A stretch of 18,202 bases of DNA, from NCBI GenBank assembly GCA_964387645.1, contig CAYLYM010000078.1, positions 1 to 18,202 on the forward strand, in the 5' to 3' direction. The notes beneath the pieces are model-generated. The model worked only from the letters and a program-made list of their open reading frames with translations, had not been told where the DNA came from and ran no database searches. Shown here in pieces: positions 1 through 7,470 of this stretch. The DNA comes from CAYLYM01 sp964387645. Its GTDB lineage: Bacteria > Calditrichota > Calditrichia > RBG-13-44-9. The first letter of the stretch is position 1; each line of letters starts with the position of its first letter. The position numbers and the translations under genes were made by a program.

Positions 1-546
1 TTTGTTTAAAAATATTTGTTTACCTTTACCGTATCAAAAATTGTCACATTTTTTGCCCCATGTCAATTTCTACTGAAGAAATTTTCATCTTTGAAAATAG
101 GTGTTAAGTGTAATTTTTTTTAAATCAGTAATACCTGTGCTATCTGTGTTTTATTTCATCTTATATACGATGTAGATATATTGTAGTGAAAAAATATTTT
201 AACAATTCCCCACTTGTGTAACAAGATTCAAGAAAAAATTTTTTTCTATTGGTTTTTCTTTTTGCAAAAATAAACACAGAAAAAAATATAAGCATTATAT
301 TTATTTTTTGCGAATTTTCTATTTTTTTCCGATATTTTTTATTAAGAGAAAAAAAAGATTAAAGGCTTACAGATGTTTTGGATAAGGGCATCATGGCTAA
401 AAAAGGACATTACACCTATCCGAAAAACAGGAATTGGATACTTAATAATACCTACCTTCAGGGAGAAAAGCATGAAAAACGAATTTATTTTTACCCTTTT
501 GTATAACTAAATCGGCAAAAAGGCACTATTTAAAAGGTGTTTAAAA
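1..546. other. AT-rich spacer without a convincing gene
   Basis: The stretch is dominated by A and T runs and I find no RNA gene or strong hairpin. One open frame at 373-510 (+) would encode 45 residues (starting MFWIRASWLKKD). It lacks a Shine-Dalgarno sequence and resembles no family I know. It lies in a slightly less AT-rich patch (about 365-480), so it could be a decayed gene fragment. The promoter of the downstream membrane-protein gene presumably lies near the right end, but I cannot point to convincing -35/-10 boxes. Confidence 0.5.
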
Positions 547-888
547 ATGGAACCCATCAACATCACTCTCGGGTTGTCAGATTTGATCAGCGGCAACATT
601 TTTATTCTCATTTCTTTGCCGTTGGTAAAGCAAAAGGTTGGAATAAATACAATATACGGTATTCGAATCAAAAAAGCGTTTGAATCGGAAGAAAATTGGT
701 ACAAAATTAATCGTTTCGGCGGAAAAAAAATCATCCAGTGGTCGGTCGTTTTGCTATTTATCAGTCTATTAACATTATTCGTTCCTTTTCAAAATAACAC
801 TTTCATTATTGTATTGTTTTCCCTGGCGCCAGTGTGGATTCTCATTCCGCCGGTCATCAGCATATTCAAATTCGCTAAAAAACTTTAA
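547..888 (+). CDS. SdpI-family small membrane protein
   Basis: This 113-residue protein has three predicted membrane segments (about residues 12-29, 63-80 and 86-107). The loop after the first segment carries the pattern of the SdpI/YhfL family C-terminal region: YGIR at 37-40, then SEENWYKINRFGG at 47-59, with the conserved Gly-Ile-Arg, Glu, Trp, Asn and Gly-Gly. In Bacillus, SdpI gives immunity to the SdpC toxin and also sequesters a repressor; most short relatives have no known role, so a toxin-immunity role should not be assumed here. The start is preceded by a weak SD (AAAGG near 533-537). The gene ends 15 bases before the glycoside-hydrolase-like gene, so the two may be co-transcribed. 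No sdpC-like toxin gene is visible nearby. Confidence 0.75.
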   Translation: MEPINITLGLSDLISGNIFILISLPLVKQKVGINTIYGIRIKKAFESEENWYKINRFGGKKIIQWSVVLLFISLLTLFVPFQNNTFIIVLFSLAPVWILIPPVISIFKFAKKL

Positions 889-903
889 AATCAATATCCA
901 AAA

Positions 904-1962
904 ATGAACAAGAAGCGGTCGTCCAATTTTTCTTCTTATTTATTTCTGCTTTTAATATTTTTGTTTTCCTGTCAGAAACATCACCATACTCGGGTTTCCA
1001 TCCAGGGAACCAGATGGAAGATCAACAACAAAATCACTTATCCTGGATCTCCGGCTGAAGGGCTACTGATGAATGTTCGCATGGTGAATGCCACATTTGA
1101 AGACAGGAAGAAACCTGATTTCGATCCCCAACAGAACACCGATCATTTCATTCAGAAAATTCCTGAATATGTGGCGGCCGGTATTCGGGCGTTCACATTA
1201 AACCTGCAAGGCGGAATGCCCGGGTACGAAGGGGCCGTCAATTCCGCTTTCGATTCGACCGGCGCCCTTCGATCTGAGTATTTACGTAGAGTTGAACGAG
1301 TGATTGATTTTTGCGACAAGATTGGTGTGGTTGTTATCCTGGGTTGTTTTTACCAGAGGCAGGATCAAATTCTGCAAGACGAAACTGCCGTTATCAACGC
1401 GGTGAAAAATACCACACGTTGGATTCGAAAGAAGGGATTTTCAAATGTCCTTCTGGAGATTGCCAATGAATATCCACATCGGGGTTTTGACCATGAGATT
1501 ATTCGAACCCCGGAAGGAGTCGTCGAATTAATACGCATAGCAAAACGCGAACACCCTAATTTACTGGTTTCCGCCAGCGGAGTGGGTAATGGTAAAATTG
1601 ATTCCCTCGTTGCAGAAACATCCGACTTTATTCTTATTCATTTCAATGGTACACCAATTTCCAAAATACCTGAACGTGTAAATGCCCTGAAAAAATTCCA
1701 CAAACCTATTGTTTGCAATGAAGATGACAAGGTAGGAAAAGAAGCCGTCCATGCCTTAAAAATGGCGGTTGCGTCCGGATGTTCATGGGGTTACATGAAT
1801 AATAAGATTAATCAGTACGTGCCGTTCGAGTTCAACGGCGTTCAGGACGATACACTCCTTTACCAGGCAATGAGAAGATTAACCCGGCCAGAAGGGAGCC
1901 GACACGAGAAAGGGGACTTATTCAATGGGGATTTACAGCCAGTGAAAACAGATTGTCTTTAA
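904..1962 (+). CDS. clan GH-A (GH5-like) glycoside hydrolase lipoprotein
   Basis: The 352-residue protein starts with a lipoprotein signal peptide: positive N-terminus, hydrophobic segment at 11-21 and lipobox LFSC with Cys23. It is therefore probably anchored in a membrane and faces the periplasm or outside. The rest reads as a (beta/alpha)8 barrel of glycoside hydrolase clan A. LLEIANEYP at 183-191 carries the Asn-Glu pair expected at the end of strand 4 (Glu189 as acid/base). His246 sits in LIHFNG. KPIVCNED at 267-274 places Glu273 at the strand-7 nucleophile position. GCSWGY at 292-297 supplies the strand-8 Trp. Both catalytic glutamates seem present, so an active enzyme is plausible, but the substrate cannot be read from sequence. 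No clear SD precedes the ATG. The neighbouring sulfatase and aldo/keto reductase suggest glycan degradation. Confidence 0.78.
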   Translation: MNKKRSSNFSSYLFLLLIFLFSCQKHHHTRVSIQGTRWKINNKITYPGSPAEGLLMNVRMVNATFEDRKKPDFDPQQNTDHFIQKIPEYVAAGIRAFTLNLQGGMPGYEGAVNSAFDSTGALRSEYLRRVERVIDFCDKIGVVVILGCFYQRQDQILQDETAVINAVKNTTRWIRKKGFSNVLLEIANEYPHRGFDHEIIRTPEGVVELIRIAKREHPNLLVSASGVGNGKIDSLVAETSDFILIHFNGTPISKIPERVNALKKFHKPIVCNEDDKVGKEAVHALKMAVASGCSWGYMNNKINQYVPFEFNGVQDDTLLYQAMRRLTRPEGSRHEKGDLFNGDLQPVKTDCL

Positions 1963-2124
1963 ACCTGTACCTAATTTAGATTTTGTAGTTGATTGCAAAA
2001 TATGCGAATTATTTCTAACACCTGGATTATTTACTGCCGAGGGCGCAGAGATAAAATAATATTAATTAGAAATTTCTAACTTACACAAAAAGATACGGGG
2101 TTTTCTAAATGTGCGATTTTAAAC

Positions 2125-2139
2125 CGATTTCACGAATCG
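2125..2139. repeat. single short palindrome resembling the 3685-3763 repeat
   Basis: The 15-base sequence CGATT-TCACG-AATCG is a 5-bp inverted repeat with a 5-base loop. It resembles the CGATTC/GAATCG palindromes of the nested hairpin at 3685-3763, so it may be a lone copy of the same REP-like family. It lies between the glycoside-hydrolase-like gene and the sulfatase gene. No T-tract follows, so it is not an obvious terminator. Confidence 0.4.
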
Positions 2140-2226
2140 ATTAACATAAATCCGTTTTCCTTTTCTGAAGTGAGCTTCTTATTTTTTATTATGAGACAAA
2201 AGAACAACAAAAAACCTGAAAAAAAT

Positions 2227-2233
2227 GGAGGAG
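2227..2233 (+). promoter_or_regulatory. Shine-Dalgarno site that fixes the sulfatase start
   Basis: GGAGGAG ends 8 bases before the ATG at 2242. This favours that ATG over the in-frame upstream GTG at 2170, which would also put 24 residues in front of the Tat signal peptide. Confidence 0.85.
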
Positions 2234-2241
2234 ATATCTTC

Positions 2242-3669
2242 ATGAAAAGATCACCGATGACACGAAGACGTTTTTTAAAAGCACTGGGAGTCGGGGCTGC
2301 CGTTTTGAGTTTGTCTAATATGACTTCAGCATTTGCAGCAAGTAAAAAACCAAACTTCATCATCATTTTCTGCGATGACCTTGGATATGGTGATCTGGGA
2401 ACTTTTGGCCATCCAACCATTCGCACGCCGAATCTGGATCGTATGGCGCAGGAAGGTCAGAAATGGACCAATTTTTATGCAGCTGCCAGCGTGTGCACGC
2501 CCAGCCGTGCGGCTTTGTTGACCGGACGGTTACCTATTCGCAGTGGCATGTGCAGCAGTAAGCGCCGAGTTTTGTTTCCTGATTCCGCTGGTGGATTACC
2601 TGAAAAAGAGATCACTATTGCCGAAGCTCTTAAACCGTTAGGATACGCTACTGCATGTATCGGAAAGTGGCACCTGGGACATCTTCCACAATATCTACCT
2701 ACAAAGAACGGTTTCGATTATTACTTCGGTATTCCTTACAGTAACGATATGAATCGAGTGGAAAAGGACCACCATAAGGCTTTCTGGGATCCCAAATTTG
2801 AATATTTCAATGTACCGCTGATGCGCAATGAAGAAATTATTGAACGGCCTGCCGACCAGCGAACTATCACCAAAAGATATACCGAGGAAACTATCCGGTT
2901 TATCAAGAAGAACAAGGACAAACCTTTTTTCATCTACCTGGCTCACAACCTCCCCCATGTGCCGCTTTTCGCTTCCAAAGATTTTTTAGGAAAAAGCGAG
3001 CGCGGACTTTACGGTGATGTTGTGGAAGAAATCGATCACGGCGTAGGTCTGATTTTAGACACTTTACGAAAAGAAGGTCTGGCAGACAACACATTAGTTG
3101 TTTTTACTTCTGACAACGGTCCCTGGTTGGCTTATAACGAATTGGGTGGTTCGGCTGGATTATTAAAAGACGGCAAAGGCACCACCTGGGAAGGTGGTAT
3201 GCGCGAGCCGACCATTTTCTGGTGGCCTGGTAAAATCAAGCGCGGAGTGGTGACAGATATGGGATCAACCCTTGATCTGTTTCCAACCATCTGCAAACTG
3301 GCCGGAGCCAAAATACCCAACGATCGAATCATCGATGGATACGACTTGAGTCCTGCTCTGTTTGGTAAAGGGAAAAGTCCCCGAAACATTATGTTTTATT
3401 ATCGTGGAACCAAGCTTTATGCCGTGCGAAAGGGACCGTATAAAGCCCATTTTTACACACGATCGGCCTACAAGAAGAATGATCCGGAAGTTGCGCACGA
3501 TCCACCTCTGCTTTTCCATCTGGGACACGATCCTTCTGAAAAATACAATATCGCCGATCAACATCCGGAAGTCATCGCCGACATCTTAAAAGAAGTGGAA
3601 AAACATAAGGCCAATCTGGTTCCTGGTGAGGATCAGTTGGTAAAACGGCTCCCAAAAACGAAACAATAA
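2242..3669 (+). CDS. Tat-exported sulfatase (arylsulfatase A / GALNS-like, S1 type)
   Basis: This formylglycine-dependent sulfatase has 475 residues from the chosen ATG. The N-terminus is a twin-arginine signal (TRRRFLKAL at 7-15, then a hydrophobic stretch ending SAFA around 29-32), so it is exported folded. Asp45 and Asp46 (FCDDLGYGDLG) are metal ligands. CTPSRAALLTGR at 85-96 is the sulfatase signature, with Cys85 as the residue oxidised to formylglycine. GKWHLG at 141-146 supplies Lys142 and His144, and TSDNG at 289-293 gives the later metal-binding Asp-Asn pair. The C-terminal part (FYYRGTKLYAVRKGPYKAHF) is typical of arylsulfatase A/GALNS relatives. It would remove sulfate esters from a glycan or small molecule; the substrate is unknown. 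No formylglycine-generating enzyme gene is in the window. The neighbours suggest sulfated-polysaccharide use. Confidence 0.93.
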   Translation: MKRSPMTRRRFLKALGVGAAVLSLSNMTSAFAASKKPNFIIIFCDDLGYGDLGTFGHPTIRTPNLDRMAQEGQKWTNFYAAASVCTPSRAALLTGRLPIRSGMCSSKRRVLFPDSAGGLPEKEITIAEALKPLGYATACIGKWHLGHLPQYLPTKNGFDYYFGIPYSNDMNRVEKDHHKAFWDPKFEYFNVPLMRNEEIIERPADQRTITKRYTEETIRFIKKNKDKPFFIYLAHNLPHVPLFASKDFLGKSERGLYGDVVEEIDHGVGLILDTLRKEGLADNTLVVFTSDNGPWLAYNELGGSAGLLKDGKGTTWEGGMREPTIFWWPGKIKRGVVTDMGSTLDLFPTICKLAGAKIPNDRIIDGYDLSPALFGKGKSPRNIMFYYRGTKLYAVRKGPYKAHFYTRSAYKKNDPEVAHDPPLLFHLGHDPSEKYNIADQHPEVIADILKEVEKHKANLVPGEDQLVKRLPKTKQ

Positions 3670-3684
3670 CAAATTTCCTGTAAC

Positions 3685-3763
3685 ACGATTCAGCGAATCG
3701 CAAATGTTTCACAGGATAAAAAGCCAATCAGTGGCTCGCCTGTGAAACGATTCGCTGAATCGT
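3685..3763. repeat. REPIN-like nested inverted repeat after the sulfatase gene
   Basis: Three sets of arms are nested. ACGATTCAGCGAATCG (3685-3700) pairs perfectly with 3748-3763. TTTCACAGG (3707-3715) pairs perfectly with 3739-3747. AGCCA (3722-3726) pairs with TGGCT (3732-3736) around a 5-base loop. Each 16-base outer arm is itself a small palindrome (CGATTC-AGC-GAATCG). Two short palindromes in inverted orientation are the architecture of a REPIN. The left side has 6 extra bases (CAAATG) between the outer and middle arms. It lies 16 bases after the sulfatase stop. It may protect or end that transcript, but there is no T-tract. Confidence 0.75.
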
Positions 3764-4029
3764 AAAAGTCCTTGGAAAATAAATTCAAACTGACTCTCGG
3801 TATTAGTCTGATTGATCAGAAAATTTCAAGGAGAAAAGTGTGAGTCTCTGTATTTTCGAAAAAAATACACAAATTATTTTTGAATAGAAATTCAGATGTA
3901 GATGTGATTTTTTTGCAAAGTTGTTTTGCTCTGTGTACTACCGCGTTTAGAATTAAAGGCATGATGGAATCCATCTGAGGTTGAATCGAATGCATATAAA
4001 TTCATTGTAGTAGGCTATTACAAAACGAG

Positions 4030-4034
4030 AGGAG
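4030..4034 (+). promoter_or_regulatory. Shine-Dalgarno site of the aldo/keto reductase
   Basis: AGGAG within GAGAGGAG (4027-4034) ends 7 bases before the ATG at 4042 and supports that start. Confidence 0.8.
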
Positions 4035-4041
4035 CTCAGGA

Positions 4042-5013
4042 ATGAAGTACCGCAAATTTGGTCGAACAGGCTGGGAGGTTAGCGAAATTGGCTATGGCAT
4101 GTGGGGCATGGCCGGTTGGACAGGTTCGGATGATGAGGAGTCTCGAAGATGTTTACAACGGGCGGTAGATTTGGGATGCAATTTTTTCGATACAGCATGG
4201 GCATACGGAAATGGAAAAAGTGAAGCCCTCCTCGGCGAACTGGTTCGGGCAAATCCAGACAAGAAATTGTACACTGCCACTAAAATTCCGCCGAAAAATT
4301 TTAAATGGCCCAGCAAAAGGGAATACACAGTAGATGATTGTTTTCCGCCTGACCATATCGAAAAATACGTGGAGAGTAGTCTAAAAAACGCCGGATTGGA
4401 TTCCTTTGATCTGGTGCAACTACACACCTGGGAGGATCGCTGGTTGGAAGACGACCGCTGGTATAAAAAAATGGACGAACTGAAATCGCAGGGATTATTT
4501 CACGCCATCGGTATCAGCATCAACCGCTGGGAATCCTGGAACGGCGTGAAGGCAGTGGAGAGTGGATTGATTGATGCCGTGCAGGTTATTTATAACATCT
4601 TTGAACAAGCCCCGGAAGATGAACTTTTCCCCGCCTGCCGCAAACACAACGTGGCAGTCATCGCCCGGGTTCCCTTTGACGAAGGCACCCTGACGGGGAC
4701 ACTAACTAAAGACAGCAAATGGCCCGAAGGCGATTGGCGGAACACCTATTTTGTTCCCGAGAATTTGATTGCTAGCGTAGAACATGCGGACGCGTTAAAA
4801 CCGCTGCTACCAGAAGGAATGACCATGCCAGAAATGGCACTACGGTTTATTTTGTCCAATACTGACGTATCTACTACTATTCCGGGAATGCGAAAACTGA
4901 AGCACGTGGAAATGAACATGACAACCAGCGACGCTGGCCCATTGGATGAGGATTTGCTGAAAGAGTTAAAGAAACACCGCTGGGATAGAGAGCCAACTGA
5001 ATGGTCGCAATGA
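4042..5013 (+). CDS. aldo/keto reductase family oxidoreductase
   Basis: This 323-residue protein is a cytoplasmic NAD(P)H-dependent aldo/keto reductase; no signal peptide is present. It opens with RKFGRTGWEVSEIGYGMWGM, the typical first strands of the family. The catalytic tetrad can be placed: Asp50 (NFFDTA), Tyr55 (WAYGNGKSE), Lys81 (TATKIP) and His128 (VQLHTW). Later family landmarks include GISINRWES around 157-165 and the cofactor-binding ALRFILSN...STTIPGMRK segment near the C-terminus. The substrate is probably a sugar or other aldehyde/ketone but cannot be told from the sequence. The position beside a glycosidase and a sulfatase suggests that it handles a released sugar. The gene stands alone with its own SD and is followed by a strong hairpin at 5093-5128. 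Confidence 0.92.
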   Translation: MKYRKFGRTGWEVSEIGYGMWGMAGWTGSDDEESRRCLQRAVDLGCNFFDTAWAYGNGKSEALLGELVRANPDKKLYTATKIPPKNFKWPSKREYTVDDCFPPDHIEKYVESSLKNAGLDSFDLVQLHTWEDRWLEDDRWYKKMDELKSQGLFHAIGISINRWESWNGVKAVESGLIDAVQVIYNIFEQAPEDELFPACRKHNVAVIARVPFDEGTLTGTLTKDSKWPEGDWRNTYFVPENLIASVEHADALKPLLPEGMTMPEMALRFILSNTDVSTTIPGMRKLKHVEMNMTTSDAGPLDEDLLKELKKHRWDREPTEWSQ

Positions 5014-5092
5014 CAAAGACCACGAATCATTAGAATTCTCATCAAATATTTGAGTAGTCATTTTGCTTTTCTTCAGGTTATCTTGCGTAAGT

Positions 5093-5128
5093 GCACGCTC
5101 TGAACTGCCCGGCAAGTTCAGAGCGTGC
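5093..5128. repeat. perfect 14-bp hairpin downstream of the aldo/keto reductase gene
   Basis: GCACGCTCTGAACT (5093-5106) is exactly complementary to AGTTCAGAGCGTGC (5115-5128), with the 8-base loop GCCCGGCA. The loop holds a further TGCC-C-GGCA pairing option. No run of T follows on either side, so it does not look like an ordinary intrinsic terminator. A REP-type element, transcript-end structure or remnant of a small mobile element are possible. It begins about 80 bases after the reductase stop codon. Confidence 0.7.
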
Positions 5129-5661
5129 CGGAATACAAATTGCGGTACGCTTCCTTCTTTTAATTCAAACGAGGTATTCTTATTGTCTGATTCCAATAAC
5201 GAAGCTGGCAAAATTGGGCCACAGAAACTATCATTATATTATTGTTCCAAGTTACTATAGTCTAAAATTTAAATATTTGATTTTTATTTTAAGTTGGGAA
5301 AATAGAGATTGCTGATCCATTCATACTCATTTTTGTAGATTTTAACCTTAGTCGAAAGTAAAATTTATCTCATCATTAAAACAGTGAAAAAAAATTAATT
5401 TAGAGCAAGTTTTTACTAAACTTTTTTTGAAATCTATCCGAAAAAAAATAAAAAACAGGAATATTTAACACTTTTAAAAAATCTTGGAATAAAAGATCAT
5501 CTTTAAAAATGAAAATAATTTTGACAAAAATTTTAAGCAGAATTTAAAAAAAGATATCTTTTAAATTTTAAAAATAAGCAACGAAGTATGCTTAACACAT
5601 TTAAATTGTTAAAATTTCTTGAAATTGCTGGACATATCCTTTTTAAGCAGGCCTTTTATTG

Positions 5662-5679
5662 AAATTGAATTTTCAATTT
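5662..5679. repeat. AT palindrome just upstream of the T9SS-protein start
   Basis: AAATTGAA (5662-5669) and TTCAATTT (5672-5679) are perfectly complementary around TT. The repeat ends 4 bases before the ATG at 5684, where an SD would be expected. It could be an operator or an mRNA structure over the initiation region, or chance in such AT-rich DNA. Confidence 0.35.
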
Positions 5680-5683
5680 AAAC

Positions 5684-6436
5684 ATGAAAAGTAAGTTACA
5701 TATAGTTATTTTAGTATGTTTGCTAATCTTTAATTATCTCTCGGGCGCAAATATACTATTTGTAAAAGACACTGTTGTAAATATAAATCAATATTTCGAT
5801 TTAGAAATTGAATTGGTAAATAGCGATTCGATCATTGCCTTTCAATTTGATTTAGAAATTCCTACTTCTATTCAATATCTAAGTACCTTCTATTTGTCAG
5901 ATAGATTTGCAGATCATCAGGTTTCAATTTCGCAATTAGATTCTGTAACCTGGCGAGTGCTTTGCTTTTCATCCACTAATAGTCCAATAAAAGATAATAA
6001 CGGCACTTTGATTATTTTTGTCTGTAAAGCGAGTAATCGAATTGGTGATTTTGAAGTTAAACTAAAAAATGCTATTCTGGCTAATATTCACTCCCAAAAT
6101 ACACTAGATTCAGTTAAAAATGGAATAATTACAATAATGAATCCTCTGAAAATTTATGAAGAACCAGAAAATGAAGGAAATTTAGAACCACAAATCTTTC
6201 CCAATCCTTTTAATGGTTACTTAAAGATTCGATATTTTGTCCAACGCTTAGCTTCTGTTGAGATACAAATATTTGATATCGTTGGCGAGAAAATATTTCA
6301 GGAAAAAATATTTCCAGGAAGAATAGGCTGGAATGAGCATTTTATCAATTTCTCTAATTTCAATTCTGGTATGTATATCGTTAGAGTTTTAGATGGAATA
6401 AAAGAATATAAAATAAAAACAGCATTAATTAAATGA
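5684..6436 (+). CDS. secreted protein with T9SS C-terminal sorting domain and cohesin-like N-domain
   Basis: The 250-residue protein starts with a signal peptide (MKSKLH, then a hydrophobic run at about 7-20). Residues 24-152 are a beta-rich domain whose layout resembles cohesin-like domains: a strand with FDLEIELVNSDSIIAFQFDLEIP, later DNNGTLIIFVC. That assignment is tentative. From about 168 the sequence is the type A sorting domain of the type IX secretion system: IFPNPFNGYLKIRY (171-184), then VEIQIFDIVGEKIFQ, then the NSGMYIVRVLDG segment and a basic end. This points to export across the outer membrane. The gene is very AT-rich compared with the genes to its left, has no SD and has no visible operon partner. 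What it binds is unknown. Confidence 0.8.
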   Translation: MKSKLHIVILVCLLIFNYLSGANILFVKDTVVNINQYFDLEIELVNSDSIIAFQFDLEIPTSIQYLSTFYLSDRFADHQVSISQLDSVTWRVLCFSSTNSPIKDNNGTLIIFVCKASNRIGDFEVKLKNAILANIHSQNTLDSVKNGIITIMNPLKIYEEPENEGNLEPQIFPNPFNGYLKIRYFVQRLASVEIQIFDIVGEKIFQEKIFPGRIGWNEHFINFSNFNSGMYIVRVLDGIKEYKIKTALIK

Positions 6437-6442
6437 TTATTT

Positions 6443-6449
6443 TGGAGGT
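6443..6449 (+). promoter_or_regulatory. strong Shine-Dalgarno site before a truncated ORF
   Basis: TGGAGGT ends 3 bases before the ATG at 6453. It is a well-formed SD in a region where the next upstream gene has none, which argues that a real gene once started here. Confidence 0.5.
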
Positions 6450-6452
6450 AAT

Positions 6453-6500
6453 ATGCGAACCCCAGAAATTCCCGATGCTATTACCCGATCTTCCTATTAA
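6453..6500 (+). pseudogene. 15-codon start of a probably truncated gene
   Basis: ATG at 6453 follows a good SD, and the frame encodes MRTPEIPDAITRSSY before a TAA. Beyond this point the DNA belongs to the decayed transposon region. I infer that an insertion removed or displaced the rest of a gene. It starts 16 bases after the stop of the T9SS-domain gene, so it may have been the second gene of an operon. The peptide is too short to assign a family. A genuine short leader peptide is the alternative. Confidence 0.35.
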
Positions 6501-6547
6501 TAGTGAATAAATCTTTTACTTTTAAAAGATGTCAATTATTTAACAGA

Positions 6548-6561
6548 GAGAGAATTCTCTC
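6548..6561. repeat. 14-base perfect palindrome near the transposon remnant edge
   Basis: GAGAGAATTCTCTC is a perfect palindrome lying between the truncated ORF and the transposase C-terminus. It may belong to the terminal region of the decayed element, but no matching copy was found on the other side. Confidence 0.35.
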
Positions 6562-6637
6562 CCTTCTTCATTCTCTTGATTGTTCGCAGGGGAATGAATG
6601 GTTATTATGTCCAAAGGTCTTTGGTTTGAGGCCATCA

Positions 6638-7440
6638 TTAAATGCCGTCCATGTAAAGCCTACCAAACGACTCCTGTTCGAAAACTTTGCTTACAAAATC
6701 ACCGGCCACTTTAACTTGACAATACTTTTTACGGATGAGGTGAGCAAACTCCCATCGATAAAGAGTGAGCAGACTATATGCCAACATCCAGATGCTGATC
6801 AGGTTGGCTAAAACCGCCCCATCTTTGTTCCATCGCCGCTTGCTGTGCAAATAGGCATTTTACATTTTGAACCCATTGTTCTCAATATACCAGCGAGTAT
6901 GGGCAAACTGGCGTATCTGTTCTGGGCGTAATTGTTTGCCGGTCATGATTACATAAAATTGCTATTCTTTACCGCTGCTAACAGTCCGTTCCACCACTCT
7001 GTCCACTTTGTACCGATTATCCCAACTATTGTTGCGAGCGCTGTATATCTGAAAACTTACTCCAGTCAATTCATCAAACCCACTATAATACTCAAAGCTT
7101 ATCTGATGTAATTTCCGTTTATCCGAATTACTCCTCGGCTGCCAAGTATATAAGTTTACCAGTTCTTCAAAACGCTGCAATAGTCTCCGATAAGGATGCC
7201 CCACCTGGGGAAACGAATCCGGGGTGTATTTAATCACTAGCTCTCCCCAATAGCCTTCCTGGCTTAATTTCCAAAAAAGCTAATTGCAATAGAGCATGTC
7301 CGTTAATAAAAATTCTATCTTCCCCTTACCAATCATCTGACAACATCGGCGAATCAATCTACAAAACCACGCATAGATAAAAACCCTGGTCAGGAGATGG
7401 ATTTTCCAATCCACTGAACAATGAAAGAGTATTGAGTAAA
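6638..7440 (-). pseudogene. decayed DDE transposase (IS4-like class), N-terminus missing
   Basis: One minus-strand frame runs from about 7440 to 6638 and reads as the C-terminal half of a DDE transposase. It is broken by three stops but needs no frameshift: TAG at 7282-7280, TAG at 6964-6962 and TAA at 6862-6860. Readable blocks are WKIHLLTRVFIYAWF, then IEFLLTDMLYCN just before the first stop (possible second catalytic Asp), ELVIKYTPDSFPQVGHPYRR (7243-7184), and RQFAHTRWYIENNGFKM just before the third stop. The last has the R-x3-E-x4-K spacing typical of the catalytic-Glu block. After it comes NAYLHSKRRWNKDGAVLAN and a hydrophobic helix. The first third of the protein and the element's left end are not recognisable. 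I could not identify terminal inverted repeats. Confidence 0.75.
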
Positions 7441-7470
7441 CTGATAATTTGTTCTAGGAGAATTTATTTC

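Larger units (their letters stand above)
3670..4041. other. spacer between sulfatase and aldo/keto reductase genes
   Basis: Its left part holds the nested inverted repeat at 3685-3763, described separately. The remainder (about 3770-4020) shows no ORF of note, no RNA gene and no clear promoter boxes. The reductase gene therefore probably has its own promoter somewhere here. Confidence 0.6.
5014..5683. other. 670-bp spacer with one strong hairpin
   Basis: The left third (about 5080-5220) is less AT-rich and includes the perfect hairpin at 5093-5128. Two overlapping open frames there (65 and 74 codons) have no SD and no recognisable protein pattern. The right part (about 5230-5660) is extremely AT-rich and shows no gene. 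An AT palindrome sits just before the next start codon at 5662-5679. Confidence 0.6.

Noticed and set aside
373..510. 45-codon ORF in the left spacer
   Set aside because: It has no SD, no recognisable family and no neighbour link. It could be a fragment, but there is too little support for a gene.
547..888. Toxin-immunity (Sdp) system
   Set aside because: Only the SdpI-like C-terminal region is present and no SdpC-like toxin or SdpR-like repressor gene is nearby.
2170..2241. GTG start extending the sulfatase by 24 residues
   Set aside because: The extension would bury the Tat signal peptide, and the strong SD sits at the ATG at 2242.
5063..5315. Two overlapping plus-strand ORFs of 65 and 74 codons
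   Set aside because: Both cross or abut the perfect hairpin, lack SDs and resemble no protein family.
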